Shown: piece by piece, positions 1 to 11,779 of the stretch | Layout: each line of letters starts with the position of its first letter | Position numbering within the stretch: the first letter of the stretch is position 1 | Assembly (NCBI GenBank): GCA_945910035.1 | Contig: OX246756.1 | Location: forward strand, 136,909,720 to 136,973,719 | Source of the DNA: Brachypalpus laphriformis | Lineage: Eukaryota > Arthropoda > Insecta > Diptera > Syrphidae | Direction: 5' to 3' | Length of the DNA: 64,000 nucleotides | The notes under the pieces: generated by a model | Database searches by the model: none | Told to the model about the DNA's origin: nothing | What the model saw: only the letters and a program-made list of their open reading frames with translations | Position numbers and translations under genes: made by a program

Positions 1-1178
1 ATCGTTTGTTTCATGTTCACCACGCATAGCTTTCGTATCTCATACACAACATAATTTACAACTCCAGTTAGTGTCGGCCTTTTTTAATTAGCGTCTTTGA
101 TCTACCTATTTAACCAACTGTACGATCAAAGGCACTCAGCCGCATGCTGCTTCGCAGTAATTTCCCGAATGGAGGGACGTCACTGATCTCGCGCTCTCTG
201 TCCCATGGGCAAATTAGCGTAGCCATTGAGTATTTTTTAATTCGTAGTTTTCTCCTCGCCCAATAAAAATCTGAGCTTTATGATTGGTCCCGTGCTTGTT
301 TATTAGCAAATTCTTTTGACCCTCATTTCTCGTCAAGATTCACCGAACTAGGAATATTAATTTACGTACTCTTCTATGCCAATTCCAGGACAATGGGACC
401 AAAATTGTCATCGACACATCTGTCAACGAAACTTTTGTCCCCAATGCTGGTTGGTGTCCATTGTGCCTGTGACAGATCGTGTTACACCACCCCCATGTGA
501 CAGCCACAAATTGAGCGCATTGTATTCCGATGGAATTGTCAAATATTTCCCACGTGTCACACATACAATGCCATCTGGAGTAGGGGCTCTACAATAAATG
601 GCCTGCACTATGGCACTCTGTGTGGTATCTTGACAGGTCTTATCCAAGCTGTCTAACTTTGCTTCTCCTTTCAACTGTCAAATGCAGATTTTTGTCGTTG
701 ATTTTTATGATTTTGTTATTGTTTTCGTCGATAATCGTGAAATGGTGTGAATGAAACGCTCAGCGTTCGTATTGATAGGAAGGCAAATAAATTTCATTCG
801 ATATGAAGTTTTTTTTTTTTTTTTAAGAGAATTTATCACCTCTTGTTGATTGGAATAATAAACTGGGTGACGGTGGTTTAGATTGTGTGCTCTCTAGGTG
901 CTACCATTATACAGTGTGGGTCATAAGTAAACGGCGCTCGTTAAATATTGTAATATTGGGCGTGACACCTTTAATTTGTATGTCAGTAGGAATGAGACGC
1001 CCTTTAACTGATAGGCGTTTGGAAAGTCGGGAATGTATGAAAAGTGAAAAGGGTGTTGATTTAAATTTAGTAAAAGTGTGGCTTGAAGTGTGAAATATTA
1101 GTGAAGACGTCTATGCCCACTAGAAAGCAGTTTTATAGTTAATGAATTCACACTGAAACTGGGTTTACAGATATGTAC
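1..1178. other. No identifiable gene; AT-rich flank
   Basis: Short open frames occur on both strands around 340-674 but overlap each other and match nothing I recognise. A run of T's lies near 810-824. The stretch 885-1100 has no recognisable transposon ends. It may be unique DNA or an old unrecognised repeat. Confidence 0.4.
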
Positions 1179-1231
1179 GAATATTAAAGATGAATTTTAT
1201 GATAATTTCATAAAATTCATCTTTAATATTC
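1179..1231. repeat. Perfect 24-bp inverted repeat (hairpin)
   Basis: The left arm at 1179-1202 is exactly the reverse complement of the right arm at 1208-1231, separated by the 5-nt loop TAATT. The arms are AT-rich and contain GATGAATTTTATGA. There is no flanking gene. It could be a small foldback element or a local snap-back duplication. The perfect arms suggest recent origin or ongoing correction. Confidence 0.85.
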
Positions 1232-1782
1232 TCTCTTTCATCACTAAGACGAAACTTTGTATATTAATGCATTTTGTACTACGAATAATAAAGGCTCAAT
1301 CCCCCTGAATTGTGTTAAATAGAAACGCACCTATTTACAAAACGTCCCCAATATGCCAGAACCATGAATGTGTAAGTTTTCGGTTTTTTAATTTAGTAGT
1401 TGGTTTAATAAATCTTTCGGTACTCTATGCTACCCCGGAACTGTGAATATGCGGAGAGCAACAGCAACAATTTACAATGTCAATTAAGTGAATGTAGAAT
1501 TATTCTTATAAAAAATCCAAGTATGTGCCTTTATACTGTCCTAGAGGATGGTCGCAGATTATCAGGGGAGCACGTATTTCTGCAGAACCTTTCCAAGTTC
1601 ACACACAATTGTACGAGGACTTCATGGATTTCAATTATTTCAACCAAGGAGCGATGAAACTTCCATTACGAAGTATTTCCTCGTTGAGGTACATAAAAGA
1701 TGAACCCTGTAAGATAAAAAAAAGCTATTCTGATGAAGAGTTTTTAGTAACCGAACTCCACAAAAGAAGAGGTCGTCGCTCT
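1232..1782. other. Unrecognised stretch with a 116-codon open frame
   Basis: A plus-strand open frame at 1525-1875 encodes 116 residues without any domain I recognise, and its last third overlaps the end of the minus-strand LINE that follows. It could be a fragment of a host gene or chance. I assign no function. Confidence 0.25.
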
Positions 1783-3415
1783 TCAATTGCAGGCAGCTGT
1801 GTCTACTTGGAGACACTGCCCATCGCTAAGGCGAAACTTAAAGAACAAAGACCTACCGCGGGGTCGCCTACCTGATGCCACGGCCACCATGGCACGTCTT
1901 GGAAGCCGGTCTGGGGGCATACGCACTACGTGACCAAACCATCGAAGCATAGATCGTTCCATTCGGAGAAGTAGCTGCTCAACATTGAGCGCCTCGCGTA
2001 CTCTGGTGTTGCGCACTCGATCCCTACGAGTTATTTCAGCAACACCGCGAAGGAACCTCATTTCGGCAGCTTGTACCCGCGATCTCATTCTTTCGGTCAC
2101 TACCCAAATTTCATGACCATAGGTGAGAGTTGGAACATACACCGAGTTAAAAACCGATAGCTTAGCTTGAACACTAAGTTCAGCCCTCCTTACAACAGAT
2201 TGGCCAAGCTCTCTCAAAGTTGATCCAGCCTGACCAATTCTACAGGATAACTCGGCATTGCTCTTCCCATCACTCGTGAATAAGACCCCGAGGTACTTAA
2301 ACTTATCCACCTGCTTTAGTGGAACTCCACTAACATGCAGAGCGCACTGAATTGGTTTTTTTGGAAACGACCATTACTTCTGTCTTGTTCACGTTGATCT
2401 TCATTCCAGTATCATCACAAACGGCTACAAACCTTTCGAGTGCGCGCTGAAGTTCAGTTTGAGAGGGTCCAATGATGACCAAATCATCCGCAAAGAGCAG
2501 ATGACTAATCCTTAGGTCTCCCACTTTGAAACATTCCCCACCACAGCTGCGCTGCAACATCCAATCCATATATACAATGAGGAGAGGTGACAAAACGCAC
2601 CCTTGGTGGAGTCCAACGCCTACAGTGAAAGGTATTGATTTAACACCGTTTATCCGAACACAGAATTTACAGTTTCTATACAAAGACTGAATCGCCCTTA
2701 ACAGGGAACCATCAATCCCATACTCCTGCCGAACACTCCAGAGTTTGCCTCGAGGAACCCTATCATATGCTTCTTCCAAATCTACAAAATAAGTGTACAC
2801 AGGTTTGGCATAATCCCAGGCCTTCTCAAGAACCATTCTGAGAGTGAATAACTGGTCGGTTGTGCTTCTACCGGGACGAAAACCGCACTGCTCCTCCCCC
2901 AAACTGTCCTCAACCACAGCTCTGGAACGCTTTTCTAGCACCTTAGCAAAGACTTTTCCAGGGAGACTTAAAAGAGATATACCCCTATAGTTGGCGCAAT
3001 CTCTTTTGTCCCCTTTTTTAAAAAGAGGAACTATCACCCTCATTTGCCAATCACCAGGTGTTTCACCGTATTCCCAGGCCACTTTAATGACACGCGAGAG
3101 CCATTGCACTCCCTCTTTGCCTAAAGCCTTTAGCATTTCTGGCCGAATTTCATCCACACCAGCAGATTTGCCAACCTTTAGCGCTTTGATCGCCAAATTT
3201 ACTTCCTCTACCGTAGGACTACTTTCCGTCCAACTCTCGACAATAGGTCTGTCATCTTCGGTGCCCTGTTCGGGATTGAGCAATTCTGAAAAGTGCTCGC
3301 TCCATCTGCGTAAGATGTCCTTCGCATTGGAAAGAAGTGTACCGTCTTTGGATTTAACTCCTTCAACGATATTCAAACCCGAGATCTCCTCAAGTTTCAA
3401 GTTTCCTTTTCGGTG
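1783..3415 (-). mobile_element. RTE-A: 5'-truncated RTE/Rex-like LINE, reverse transcriptase
   Basis: A non-LTR retrotransposon remnant read right to left. The 365-codon frame 3427-2330 holds most of the reverse transcriptase: a linker with VGKSAGVDEIRPEM, the finger/palm block ANYRGISLLS, GFRPGRSTTDQ, FVDLEEAYDRVP, LHQGCVLSPLL and the catalytic LFADDLVI. One frame change near 2320 leads into 2310-1783, the thumb and C-terminal region with YLGVLFTSDGK and the RWFGHVVRMP motif typical of RTE/Rex-type elements. The endonuclease is missing, so the copy is 5'-truncated. Its truncated end joins the RNase H end of the LOA-like element near 3400-3415, which suggests it inserted there. The coding match stops after GRRPRGR, near 1845. 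Clade assignment is from motifs only. Confidence 0.8.
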
Positions 3416-5750
3416 GCTATGTTGCAACTACGGCAGTGTGTATTATATGGGATACCTAGTTTGGCTGCGTGCTCTCCTACCGGCCAGTGTCCCGTGATTA
3501 TCGCGATTATACGGGCAATGTCTTTGCGCGTTCTATTCAATAGTTCGGTAGTTTTGGTCTTGTTGTAGTTAGGCCACATCTTTCTGGATATGACGCAGTT
3601 CGTTAACCTAGACCATTTAAGGTTATCTTTTCTAAGAAAGATTGAGGAGATGTTTGCCTTAATTGCTCCGAGCGGGGTGTGGACAGGTTCCGCAAGTGAG
3701 CAGTGGGAGGCTGAGCCTCGCCTGGCCAGTTCGTCAGCATGTTCGTTGCCATCAACGTTGCTGTGGCCTGGAACCCAGACTAGGGTCACCATGCATTGGC
3801 CATCTAGCGAGGCCAGCTCATGTCGGCATTCTAGTACTAATTTCGGGGAAATGGTTTCCGAGGCAATGGCTTTGATAACAGCTTGGCTATCAATTAAAAT
3901 AGCGATTCTTTGCCTTGGTAGTGCATTTGTGTGTAACTTGATTTGGCGACAGGCTTCGCGAATGGCGAGTAATTCCGCTTGGATGACGCTGGCAGCGTCC
4001 GGGAGTCTGTACGATCTTGCGATGTTCAGGGACTCCGAGAAAACACCCGCACCAACCACACAGTCCACTTTTGACCCATCGGTGTAGACTGTTAGATCGA
4101 AACCACTGGTCGCCTGTCCATCTTGCTAATCTTTTCTTGTAGGGAATTGTACATCGAAACGCTTTGTGAAGTTCAATGTGGGGATGATGTAGTCTGTTGG
4201 AGTCGATACGAGTTCTCCTGGCAGAGAATCTAGGATATTGGTGTGTCCATAGGGTTTCGCAATTCAGCACTTGGACTCTCTGAGTCTGATTGCGCTGTGC
4301 GCTGAGATGTTTGTGATATGTAGATCTAGGGGTAAAAGATGTAGCAGGACTGTTAGAGCGTCTGACGGAGTTGACCGTAGGGCGCCTGTGGTGCCTATGC
4401 ACGCCGCCGGCCACCATACTATCGACCCGTAGGTAAGGATTGGCGTACTACGGCTGTGTACATCCACAGGGTCAGTTTGGGTTGCAGGCCCCATCTTTTG
4501 CCGAAGGTTCTGTTACAGGCATAGAAGGCTATAAATGCTTTCTTTGCTCGATCGTCTATGTTTGGTTTCCAGTTAAGTTTAGGATCTAGAATAACTCCTA
4601 GGTACTTAGCACTGAAAGATAAGGAGAGTGTCTGACCGTTTAGTCGAGGAAGATTGAATTCGGGTATTTTGGTTTTTGTGGTGAAAAGCATCAGTTCAGT
4701 TTTATTTGGGTTGACTCCAAGTCCACACTTTCTGGCCCATGCGGTGACTTTACTTAGAGCACTCTTCATGATCTCACTTATCACGGGAGAAAAAAGTCCC
4801 GACACTAAAATCACCATGTCGTCCGCATACCCAACTACTTTAATTCTTTCTCTATCTAAGCATAAAAGGATTTTTTCCTCTACTGCCAAATTTGGTTATG
4901 GTGCTGTTTCCTAGAGATGCCTGAATGGTTCTAGTGCTGAGCATAGAGACTATCCATTGGCTTAGGTAGGTTTCTATGCCCAACTCCGTGAGGGAATCTA
5001 GAATTACTTCAGCGTGTACATTGTTAAAAGCTACTTCTATGTCTAGAAAGGTAGCTAGAGTGTATTCCTTATACTGTAGGGATTTTTCTATTGTTCGCAC
5101 TACTTCATGAAGAGCTGTTTCTGCAGATCTTCCTTTGAGGTATGCGTGCTGGGATATGGAGAGAGATGACTCGATTTCATCTCGCAGATGGCTGTCAAGA
5201 ACGCGCTCGAGGGTCTTCAAAACGAAGGTGGTCAGACTGATTGGTCCGAAATCTCTCGCGTTCTCATGTCCGCGCCTCCCCACCTTCGGAATGAAAGCCA
5301 CACTCACCCGTCTCCATGAGTGGGGACATGGTCATTTATGATGCAGCTCCTGAAAATCGGTACGAGCCATGCGATTGCTACCTCTTGCATTTTTTGTAGC
5401 ATAATGGGCAGAATGCCATCTAGGCCCAGGAGATTTTTTCTTTGGTAATAATGGTTATTATGTGTTCCCATGATTGCAGGCATTGCGAACTGTTAGGCTC
5501 TGTGTAGCTGTAAAGTGGGTGTGTATCAAGATCTTTAAGGATTCTGCAGTTGACTCCGTCCACTTACCATCCAACCTTTTCAGGAGAGATGGATTGGAAT
5601 GATCCTTCGATAGAATCTTGCTGAGACTAGCGGAGTCTTTGAGGGTATCAATTGATTGGCAATATTCTATCCAGGACCGTTTCTTGGCCAATCTGATAGC
5701 TTTTTTGTATATTTTAAGGATGTCCGTGTGGAAATTGGTTATAGATTTAT
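3397..5750 (-). mobile_element. LOA/I-like LINE remnant: reverse transcriptase plus RNase H
   Basis: Read right to left. 5691-5458 is the linker before the RT (contains LKILIHTHF). 5307-4852 is the RT N-terminal half (VAFIPKVGR, GPISLTTFVLKTLE, GRSAETALHEVV, FLDIEVAFNN). 4889-4419 holds the active site GYADDMVIL and the thumb with YLGVILDPKLNW. A frame-broken middle covers 4494-3890. 4068-3397 is an RNase H domain (AELLAIREA, LIDSQAVIKAI, WVPGHSNVDGNEHADELARRG) ending in the start of a C-terminal zinc knuckle (CRSC). RT followed by RNase H in one polyprotein is typical of the LOA and I clades. Several frameshifts make it dead. The zinc knuckle is cut where RTE-A begins. A relative lies at 48390-50490. 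Confidence 0.8.
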
Positions 5751-5769
5751 ATTAAAGTTATTTAACCAG

Positions 5770-6800
5770 AAAAGAGCATCAGACGTGACGCTGTGAATGG
5801 CAGTTGAATACGATGTGGCTAATTGTTTGGCGGGTTTCACTTGAACAAAAAGTCTGCGCAGCGGCCGTGTTGAGTCCTGATCCTATTGAGTTGCGTCTAT
5901 ATATGCCTTGGTACATTAAAACCTGATACACGAACAGTTGAATTGGCGATGGAGTTGATAGCTGTTGGGAAGTCCCTCTAGGCCTTTTTTCCAATCTTCA
6001 TTAATATCAAAATTTGTCCCATGCAGTTTCATGACTATAGGTAGTTTCATGGGTGGATTACGTGACTTTAAACGATACAGATTATTTACATTTATATACT
6101 CGTGTATTGAGAGGCTTTGGTTGTTCTGGATCTTCGTGAATCCCTTAACTAGCATATTTGGGCGTCTTAATGGAGGTGGGTGAATGTTGCTCAATACTGC
6201 GAGTCATTGGGTTGGTGTGGACCTGATCGTGCTGGTAATAAGGCGCATTGCAATATTCAGCTTGCTATCTATAAGTTTGCTATGTGTACAGTTTTGCCAT
6301 ACGGGGGCACTGTATACAGCTGTTGGATACACCAGGCCGAGGGCAGCTGTGTGCCTAGAATCTGGAGAGGCATCCCAGGAGCTTGATGCAAGTTTTTGGA
6401 GCAAATTTTTTCCCGTTTTCTGCCTGGTAGAAGTCCTGAGACAATTATGTTTGAAGGCGAAGGTCCTGTTTATTGTTATCCCGGCAGTTTGGTGCGCTGA
6501 AGGGTAACACCGCTTGGCTTCGAGTGGGAGATAGGCTAGATGGTTATTTAAGTGGAACCAAGCTAACTCAGTCTTGTTTAGAATTCATTTCTTACGGCAC
6601 TTTCAGATCATTTGTGAGTACGTCTTCAATCAGCTTCATGTTTCGGCTCTGAACGGCTGCGACTAAGTTATCAGCATAAGCGAATTTTTTGGACTGTGTT
6701 TCCGGCATATCGTTAATGTCTAGGTTGAACAAAAGTGGCGCAAGAACTGACCCTTGTGGTAACCAGTTTTTGAGTTGTCTAGGCTTGTTTACAGGCATAG
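5770..6800 (-). mobile_element. L2/CR1-like LINE remnant (RT palm to C-terminus)
   Basis: Read right to left. 6798-6592 contains LPQGSVLAPLLFNL and the palm motif FAYADNL, where the second catalytic Asp of YADD reads Asn. 6404-6204 contains the thumb block ALGLVYPTAVYSAPVW and ends in STIRSTPTQ. 6194-5916 starts with SNIHPPPLRR, and 5994-5779 ends in a Cys/His segment (SETRQTISHIVFNC). This order matches L2/CR1-type elements found in arthropods. It is split over at least four frames and has lost its 5' half. It is the third minus-strand LINE in a row. Confidence 0.7.
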
Positions 6801-7423
6801 AACCACCTAGATAGGGATATTAATCTTAGGAGGTCTTTAAACTCAGTGTACAAATGCTTACCGAAAGTCCTCGTTCTTCTGTGGGCGAGAATAGGCAATT
6901 AAAATCCCTTTATGCAGACACGAATACACATTATGAGACAACAAGAACACATCTAAGTGAAAAGAAAAATTATGTTTGCAACACTTTGTAGTTGTTTCGA
7001 AATAAAATATTTCGCTAACAATGAAATGGAAACTCTTTTATTGATGATTTCGAAATCAACCTTCACCTCGACCAATCGTTGGCAAATCCCCATGCAAAAA
7101 AAAACAGAAAAGAGGATAGCATTATTAGTTGAGATACAAGTGCGCCCACACAATTTATTATGTGTCACTTCCAGGGCAAATGCACGAAAATGCACAGTAG
7201 CACAAATGAATGGAATGTATGGTGTGGTTGTGATAAACAAACGTATTAAATATCGATAAGCGGAAATAACCAAAGGATTGGATTTTCGTAAGTGTATGCC
7301 GTTTAGAGCCCGTGTATAACGATATAAATGAAATATTGTAATAGGACTTAACTTCCGACCATGCCGTATGTTCTTTAAACGGTCGGTATTTTGGTAGTTC
7401 TGCATCGGCCTTGAAAAGTCTAG
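6801..7423. other. No identifiable gene
   Basis: Open frames of up to 150 codons on the minus strand (7405-6953) and shorter ones on the plus strand show no domain I recognise and are AT-biased. I see no transposon ends. Confidence 0.35.
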
Positions 7424-7618
7424 ATGAAAGACGAATTCCCAATATCAGTTGAATTATTTATATCATTAATTGAAGAACGACTTATTTTGTGGGATAAGCC
7501 ATTGGATAATTATAAACATAGAGTCGCTACGCAAAACTCGTGGAAAGCAATTTTAATATATATTTATCCAAACTTTGAGACTTGGGATGAAAGAAAAAGA
7601 CATGAATATGGTAAATAA
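7424..7618 (+). CDS. MADF-domain exon (partial, possible splice donor)
   Basis: The 64 codons read as the N-terminal two thirds of a MADF (Myb/SANT-like, Adf-1 type) DNA-binding domain: FISLIEERLILWDK, a central NYKHR, the W of NSWKAI, then FETWDERKRHEYGK. In this family the domain usually runs on into a third helix with a conserved Trp. Here the frame meets a stop immediately. The sequence at the break, GAATATG|GTAAATA, fits a splice donor, so the rest may lie in a downstream exon I could not find. MADF proteins are host transcription factors and also accessory proteins of PIF/Harbinger transposons. An RTE-B fragment follows 160 bp downstream. The start ATG at 7424 suits the domain edge. Confidence 0.55.
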   Translation: MKDEFPISVELFISLIEERLILWDKPLDNYKHRVATQNSWKAILIYIYPNFETWDERKRHEYGK

Positions 7619-7778
7619 AAAGAATGTTGCCTGTGCTGCCGAGCTGCACCCCTCGCCAATGAAACCGTATATACGTGAAAATCTCGAATGAAGGCGTCGT
7701 GTGAAATGCTGTCTCGTATTCGATAAATATGTATAGATTTACGAGAAATATCGAATCGAATGAGGACTTACACTTGAG

Positions 7779-8115
7779 AAGTTCAAAGATCCGTGGAAGC
7801 CTTCACGTCAAAGAAACCATCTTACGAAAAATAGAGCGCGACCGGCGCAGCTGAGAATACTTGAACTCTGTTAAAAAAGCAATATCAATGAACGTTCCAA
7901 AGACATTGCGAAAGAAAGGCAGGCATATAAACGCCTAGATCACACAAATGCAACGACACCAGCATTTGATTTGCCTCAGTAACGAAGTGATCCAAAATCG
8001 GGAGGCCTGTCGATATTTTCTGAGGTCAAACAGGCAAACCCCATAGTAGAAATACAGTGAAGTGGAAGGGTTATGATCGCTTGCTTTCAGACCATAACTT
8101 CGCCGAAATAGGAAA
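7779..8115 (+). mobile_element. RTE-B 3' fragment
   Basis: Closely similar to 40275-40660, the end of the young RTE-B copy. It covers the last codons of the RT polyprotein (SSKIRGSLHVKET-like), the 3' untranslated segment and the hairpin near 8072-8106, and ends in GGAAAGAAGA. One arm of the hairpin has an A-C mismatch. The copy is 5'-truncated and has no clear target duplication. Confidence 0.8.
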
Positions 8116-9689
8116 GAAGATGTGACACTTACGCTTTCTTGCGAGTATTTGGTTTGCCTGAAGTTCCCAATGTGACGAATATGGCAAAATATCGGTATAC
8201 CCTCAAAAGAGTCTTTAAATTTGCTTGCTTTTATGTCGAGCAGAGTTCTATTTAATTATTGGTATGGACATTTTTAGATATCACACTTTTTGTATAGACT
8301 TGAGTACAGCAGGAGGTGATTTCCACTTATGGCCAGACCTATACCTGGTCAGCATTTATTTCGTTATGTATGCACATGCATTCGTACCAAGAATCTAGCG
8401 CGATGTGTACGAATGTGCCAGCAAACAAATCGTACGATAGCGTAAATGCCCGTACAAGAAGTGACACACATGAAAATTTAACGATTTTGCCTTCCACTTT
8501 TTTTCAGCATTACTCATTTTACCAACCCTATGTACTTTTGTGGCTCACTGTAAAATTCAATAACAAAACAAATTATGGTAGCAGCAATACCCCACTCACC
8601 GATAAGGCTATTTTAAGCAAACACCATCGACCATGAGTGACTGACTGGCTGACTGTTTTCCAGGTAAGTTCACTTCATTTTTTTTTTTTTGTCTGGATTG
8701 GGGTGTGCCTGTACTCGAGAAACAGGGGGTGGTGGCTGTATATTTGTGCACCATCTACTGGTATATTATTTATGTTTATTTTCTACCAACTTAAGATAAC
8801 ACAATGTCAGAGACTTGTAAAAAAACGCTGCTGTCGTGGATTGATTAATGAGTATTGCCTTCGATTGAATTGAGGTTGGTTTGGTGTTGATAATCTAAGA
8901 AAAAGTGTGAGAATGAAGATAAATATAATTTTTTTTTATTATTTTTCGACTGACACTGGGACCAGAACAATGGTGAAATATGTCTCTAAAGTGCAATTAT
9001 TATATTTGTCTGAGGTTTATTTTCGTGGAATAATTGAGTGACTAATTAGAAAGGAGCTAGGGTGTCCCAATATTTGTTTAAATAGCGGGCAGGTTCAGTG
9101 GGGAAGAACATACACCGTTTGTACTTTTTGAATCAATTGTGTATTGTTGGACGACATTTTGCTGAGTTTTGTCTTTCCTTTTTGATTACTATTTGAAGTC
9201 GAAGAGTTTGTTTAGGCATTTTTATGGCTGCAGAATGCAGAATGCTGTTAGATGGAAGTACGTAGACAGTTTTAAAGTTCGATTACACCAATAAAAACAG
9301 CAGCATCTCCTAGCCTTTAAGATTTTGACGAGAAAGTGCATACTGTTCCTACATAATAGTCACACGATCGTGTTGAGGCATTTAGTTTAAATATGAAACT
9401 CATTGAACGAAAGTTCTTCGATTCCATTGCCGGATTGTAACTTCATGGCACGTTGTATGTAATATTGCGAGCCATCTTATTATTTTATACATTCACCAAA
9501 GAGTTTCAAATAAAAGGAACTTTGTACTGAGGAAAATAAAAGTTCCCACGTTTTTCGCAAATAACGTAATAATTTCTTGAAATGGATTGAGAGGTTTTAA
9601 GTGCTACATCAATGCAAATTGTATAAGATGAAAGCACTTCTACGCCATTCCCAAAAATCAGCACTGAAGGGTATATCACCAAAAAGGCA
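8116..9689. other. No identifiable gene
   Basis: AT-rich with short T runs. CAGGTAAGT at about 8662-8670 is a consensus-like splice donor, but no coding exon is recognisable upstream. Nothing else is supported. Confidence 0.35.
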
Positions 9690-9694
9690 ATCAC

Positions 9695-10200
9695 TGAATA
9701 TATTGACAAATACCAGGCGGCCGTTAAGGCTCTGGCAACCACAGTAATTCGATTATGGCTTGTACGAATTTGCAAGAGGCATTCAAGAACGAATGCAGTG
9801 AATCTATGCTGGGTACCAGGACATGTGGATATCACAGGCAATGGAAGAGCAGTTGAAAAGGCTTGGTGTTGCCTACTTCGCAGGCTCTTCCCTTTGTGAA
9901 TGTTCTCTTTAGCTCTTTAAAAAAGTACATTGATGATGAGGGTACTAATAAGGGCAATAGACGATGGATTCAGTTAAATACATGCACTACGGCTAGAGCC
10001 TTATGGTCGCCCTATAGCAACAGATATCCAGGTCGTCTTTGGCACCATTACTGGGCACTACGTCATTGATATTCATGAAAAAGTTACAGGAACGAGGAAG
10101 ATATTTAATCTGTCACCTACTGTGTGATTGTCCTGACCTCAAGAATAGAAGAATGTTTACTCTTTCAGTTATCTATTCACTGAGCTGAAGGATTAATAGG
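9695..10200 (+). mobile_element. LINE 3' remnant: RNase H and C-terminal region
   Basis: Translated with frame changes, 9700-9880 reads as RNase H (QAAVKALATTVIRL, then NLCWVPGHVDITGNGRAVEKAW). 9960-10070 reads as the following segment (RWIQLNTCTTARALW, then GTITGHYVI), and the match decays by 10200. WVPGH with a downstream GHY block is typical of I/LOA-type LINEs. It is degenerate and 5'-truncated. Confidence 0.7.
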
Positions 10201-10768
10201 ATGATTAATGAGATTAATATCCGTATCTGAATAATTCCAAATCAGGTCTCAAGGGCAATACCAAAAATAGAACACACAATGGACTCAACCGCTGATCTAC
10301 GTAAACAATGCTGGTGTTGCAAAGTTCCATCGTATCTCCTGCTTTAACGATATTTTCTCTCCTGCTCCCAATCCAATCTATTCGTTTGAGGATGACAGCA
10401 CTCTTGACGCTGACTGACACCACGACATCTCAGGGCGTTTTCGCAGGGCAATAGACTTACCCCGCCCGATAAAAGAACTACAAAGGCCCCAAGTTGTAGA
10501 TTCAAACCGCAACCGAACGCAAAAACAGAGTTGTGGTCAACTCGCCAGAGACCCTATGCTGCTTTGGTATATATTATATGTTAGCCCTGATCTGGAATAA
10601 GCTGATTTAGACTTAAATACTCATGCAACTTGCACACCTGGACGAAAACATTGTACAAATGCTTAGGTTTTCTAAACAATGTTTAATATGAAGCGTACAG
10701 ACTGATTAGTCTGTTAGTCAAAGCGATTACGGGGCTGTATGATGGCGTAAACACGATCCAAGCCTTGA
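10201..10768. other. No identifiable gene
   Basis: No domain, transposon end or structural RNA recognised. The stretch ends in a poly-T run that is the tail of the minus-strand SINE1 copy. Confidence 0.35.
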
Positions 10769-11247
10769 TTTTTTTTTTTTTTTTTAATAATTTGCGCGCA
10801 CTCAAAGGGTTATGAATACCTTTAATATGTTTTACACACTGTGCGGGCGTTGGAAAGGATGGATAGAGAGAGAGAAAGATTTTTTTGGTGTAGTGGTTCT
10901 TGAGGCTCAGTTGTTTATGCTTCAGCTATTCTCTGGGGGTGGCGTCCAGATAACTGGGGAGATTTTTCGTTATTATTGTCATTGCTTCTGATTCACAGTA
11001 CTTTTTTCCCGATAATCGAGGTCAAGGGCAAATCATCATCAACAGAGAGTAACATTTTTCCAGCCACATGACTAAGCTACTGCCAGTGTTATGCGCTCGC
11101 AGTAGTGTTCACAGAAGCTTTTGAAAATGACCGGACTGACTTTATATATTTCATGAGAAATAAATAAATGCTTGCTGACATCAGGATTTGAACCATGAAC
11201 CATTAGCGTGGCAATTGAGGACGTTACCACTACACCATTGCCACCCC
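10769..11247 (-). mobile_element. SINE1, full-length copy (tRNA-derived)
   Basis: Read right to left: a tRNA-like head at 11247-11180 with an A-box-like TGGTGTAGTGGT and a B-box-like GGTTCAAATCC, a unique body of about 380 bp, and a poly-A tail (T run at 10769-10785). It aligns end to end with the plus-strand copy at 22791-23241. It is transcribed by RNA polymerase III if active and depends on a LINE for mobility. No clear target duplication was found. Confidence 0.85.
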
Positions 11248-11482
11248 CAAATTTCAAGACATTTCTGCAGTCAGGGTTTCGTATCAATCAAAGTATCATA
11301 CTCGTATCATAGGAAGCAAAGTCATGAGACAATTATCTACGCGTATCTTCTATTTGAATCTATTAGTCTTCTTTCTTCGAGCGAACTGACGGATAAGATA
11401 CGCTGATTGTTGGATGCAATCCTAAAGTAAATGTAACACCAGAGGTGAGAATATATAGAATTCATTATGCTCTCTGGCATTC

Positions 11483-11769
11483 AAAAAAACAAATATTTGG
11501 CGCAACAGCCCCAGTGCCAGGGCCTAGCTTCTCTCAACCACTCATGTTGTGTGCGTTATATTTTTCACACGAATGGAAGGGACCTACAGTTTAATGCCGA
11601 ATCCGAACGGCGATTTGAGAAGCTTTTTCGTGACAACAATACTCTCGGATGTTTGTCAGACGCTCGCAAGCGGTGGGACCGTGAAAAAACTTTTTGGTGT
11701 TTTCTGGGATTCGAACTTGGAACCTCATGCGTAGTGATCCGACACACTAACCACTTACGCCACGGCGCC
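11483..11769 (-). mobile_element. SINE2, full-length copy (tRNA-derived)
   Basis: Read right to left: head GGGCGCCGTGGCGTAAGTGG, a B-box-like AGTTCGAATCC, a body, then an end in GCGCCAAATATTTG followed by a T run. Copies at 25299-25596 and 55661-55956 match along the whole length, and 48225-48390 is a partial copy. Imperfect flanking repeats CTGGCATTC (11474-11482) and CTGGCCTTC (11770-11778) look like the target-site duplication. Open frames inside it are incidental. Confidence 0.85.
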
Positions 11770-11779
11770 CTGGCCTTCC

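Noticed and set aside
340..674. Overlapping small genes on both strands
   Set aside because: Three overlapping frames compete, none has a recognised domain or conserved signal.
6953..7405. 150-codon minus-strand gene
   Set aside because: AT-biased composition, no domain, overlaps other frames of similar quality.
8662..8670. Splice donor CAGGTAAGT
   Set aside because: A consensus match, but no coding exon is recognised next to it.
11549..11747. Small proteins on both strands
   Set aside because: These frames lie inside SINE2 and recur in each copy. They are a by-product of the repeat.
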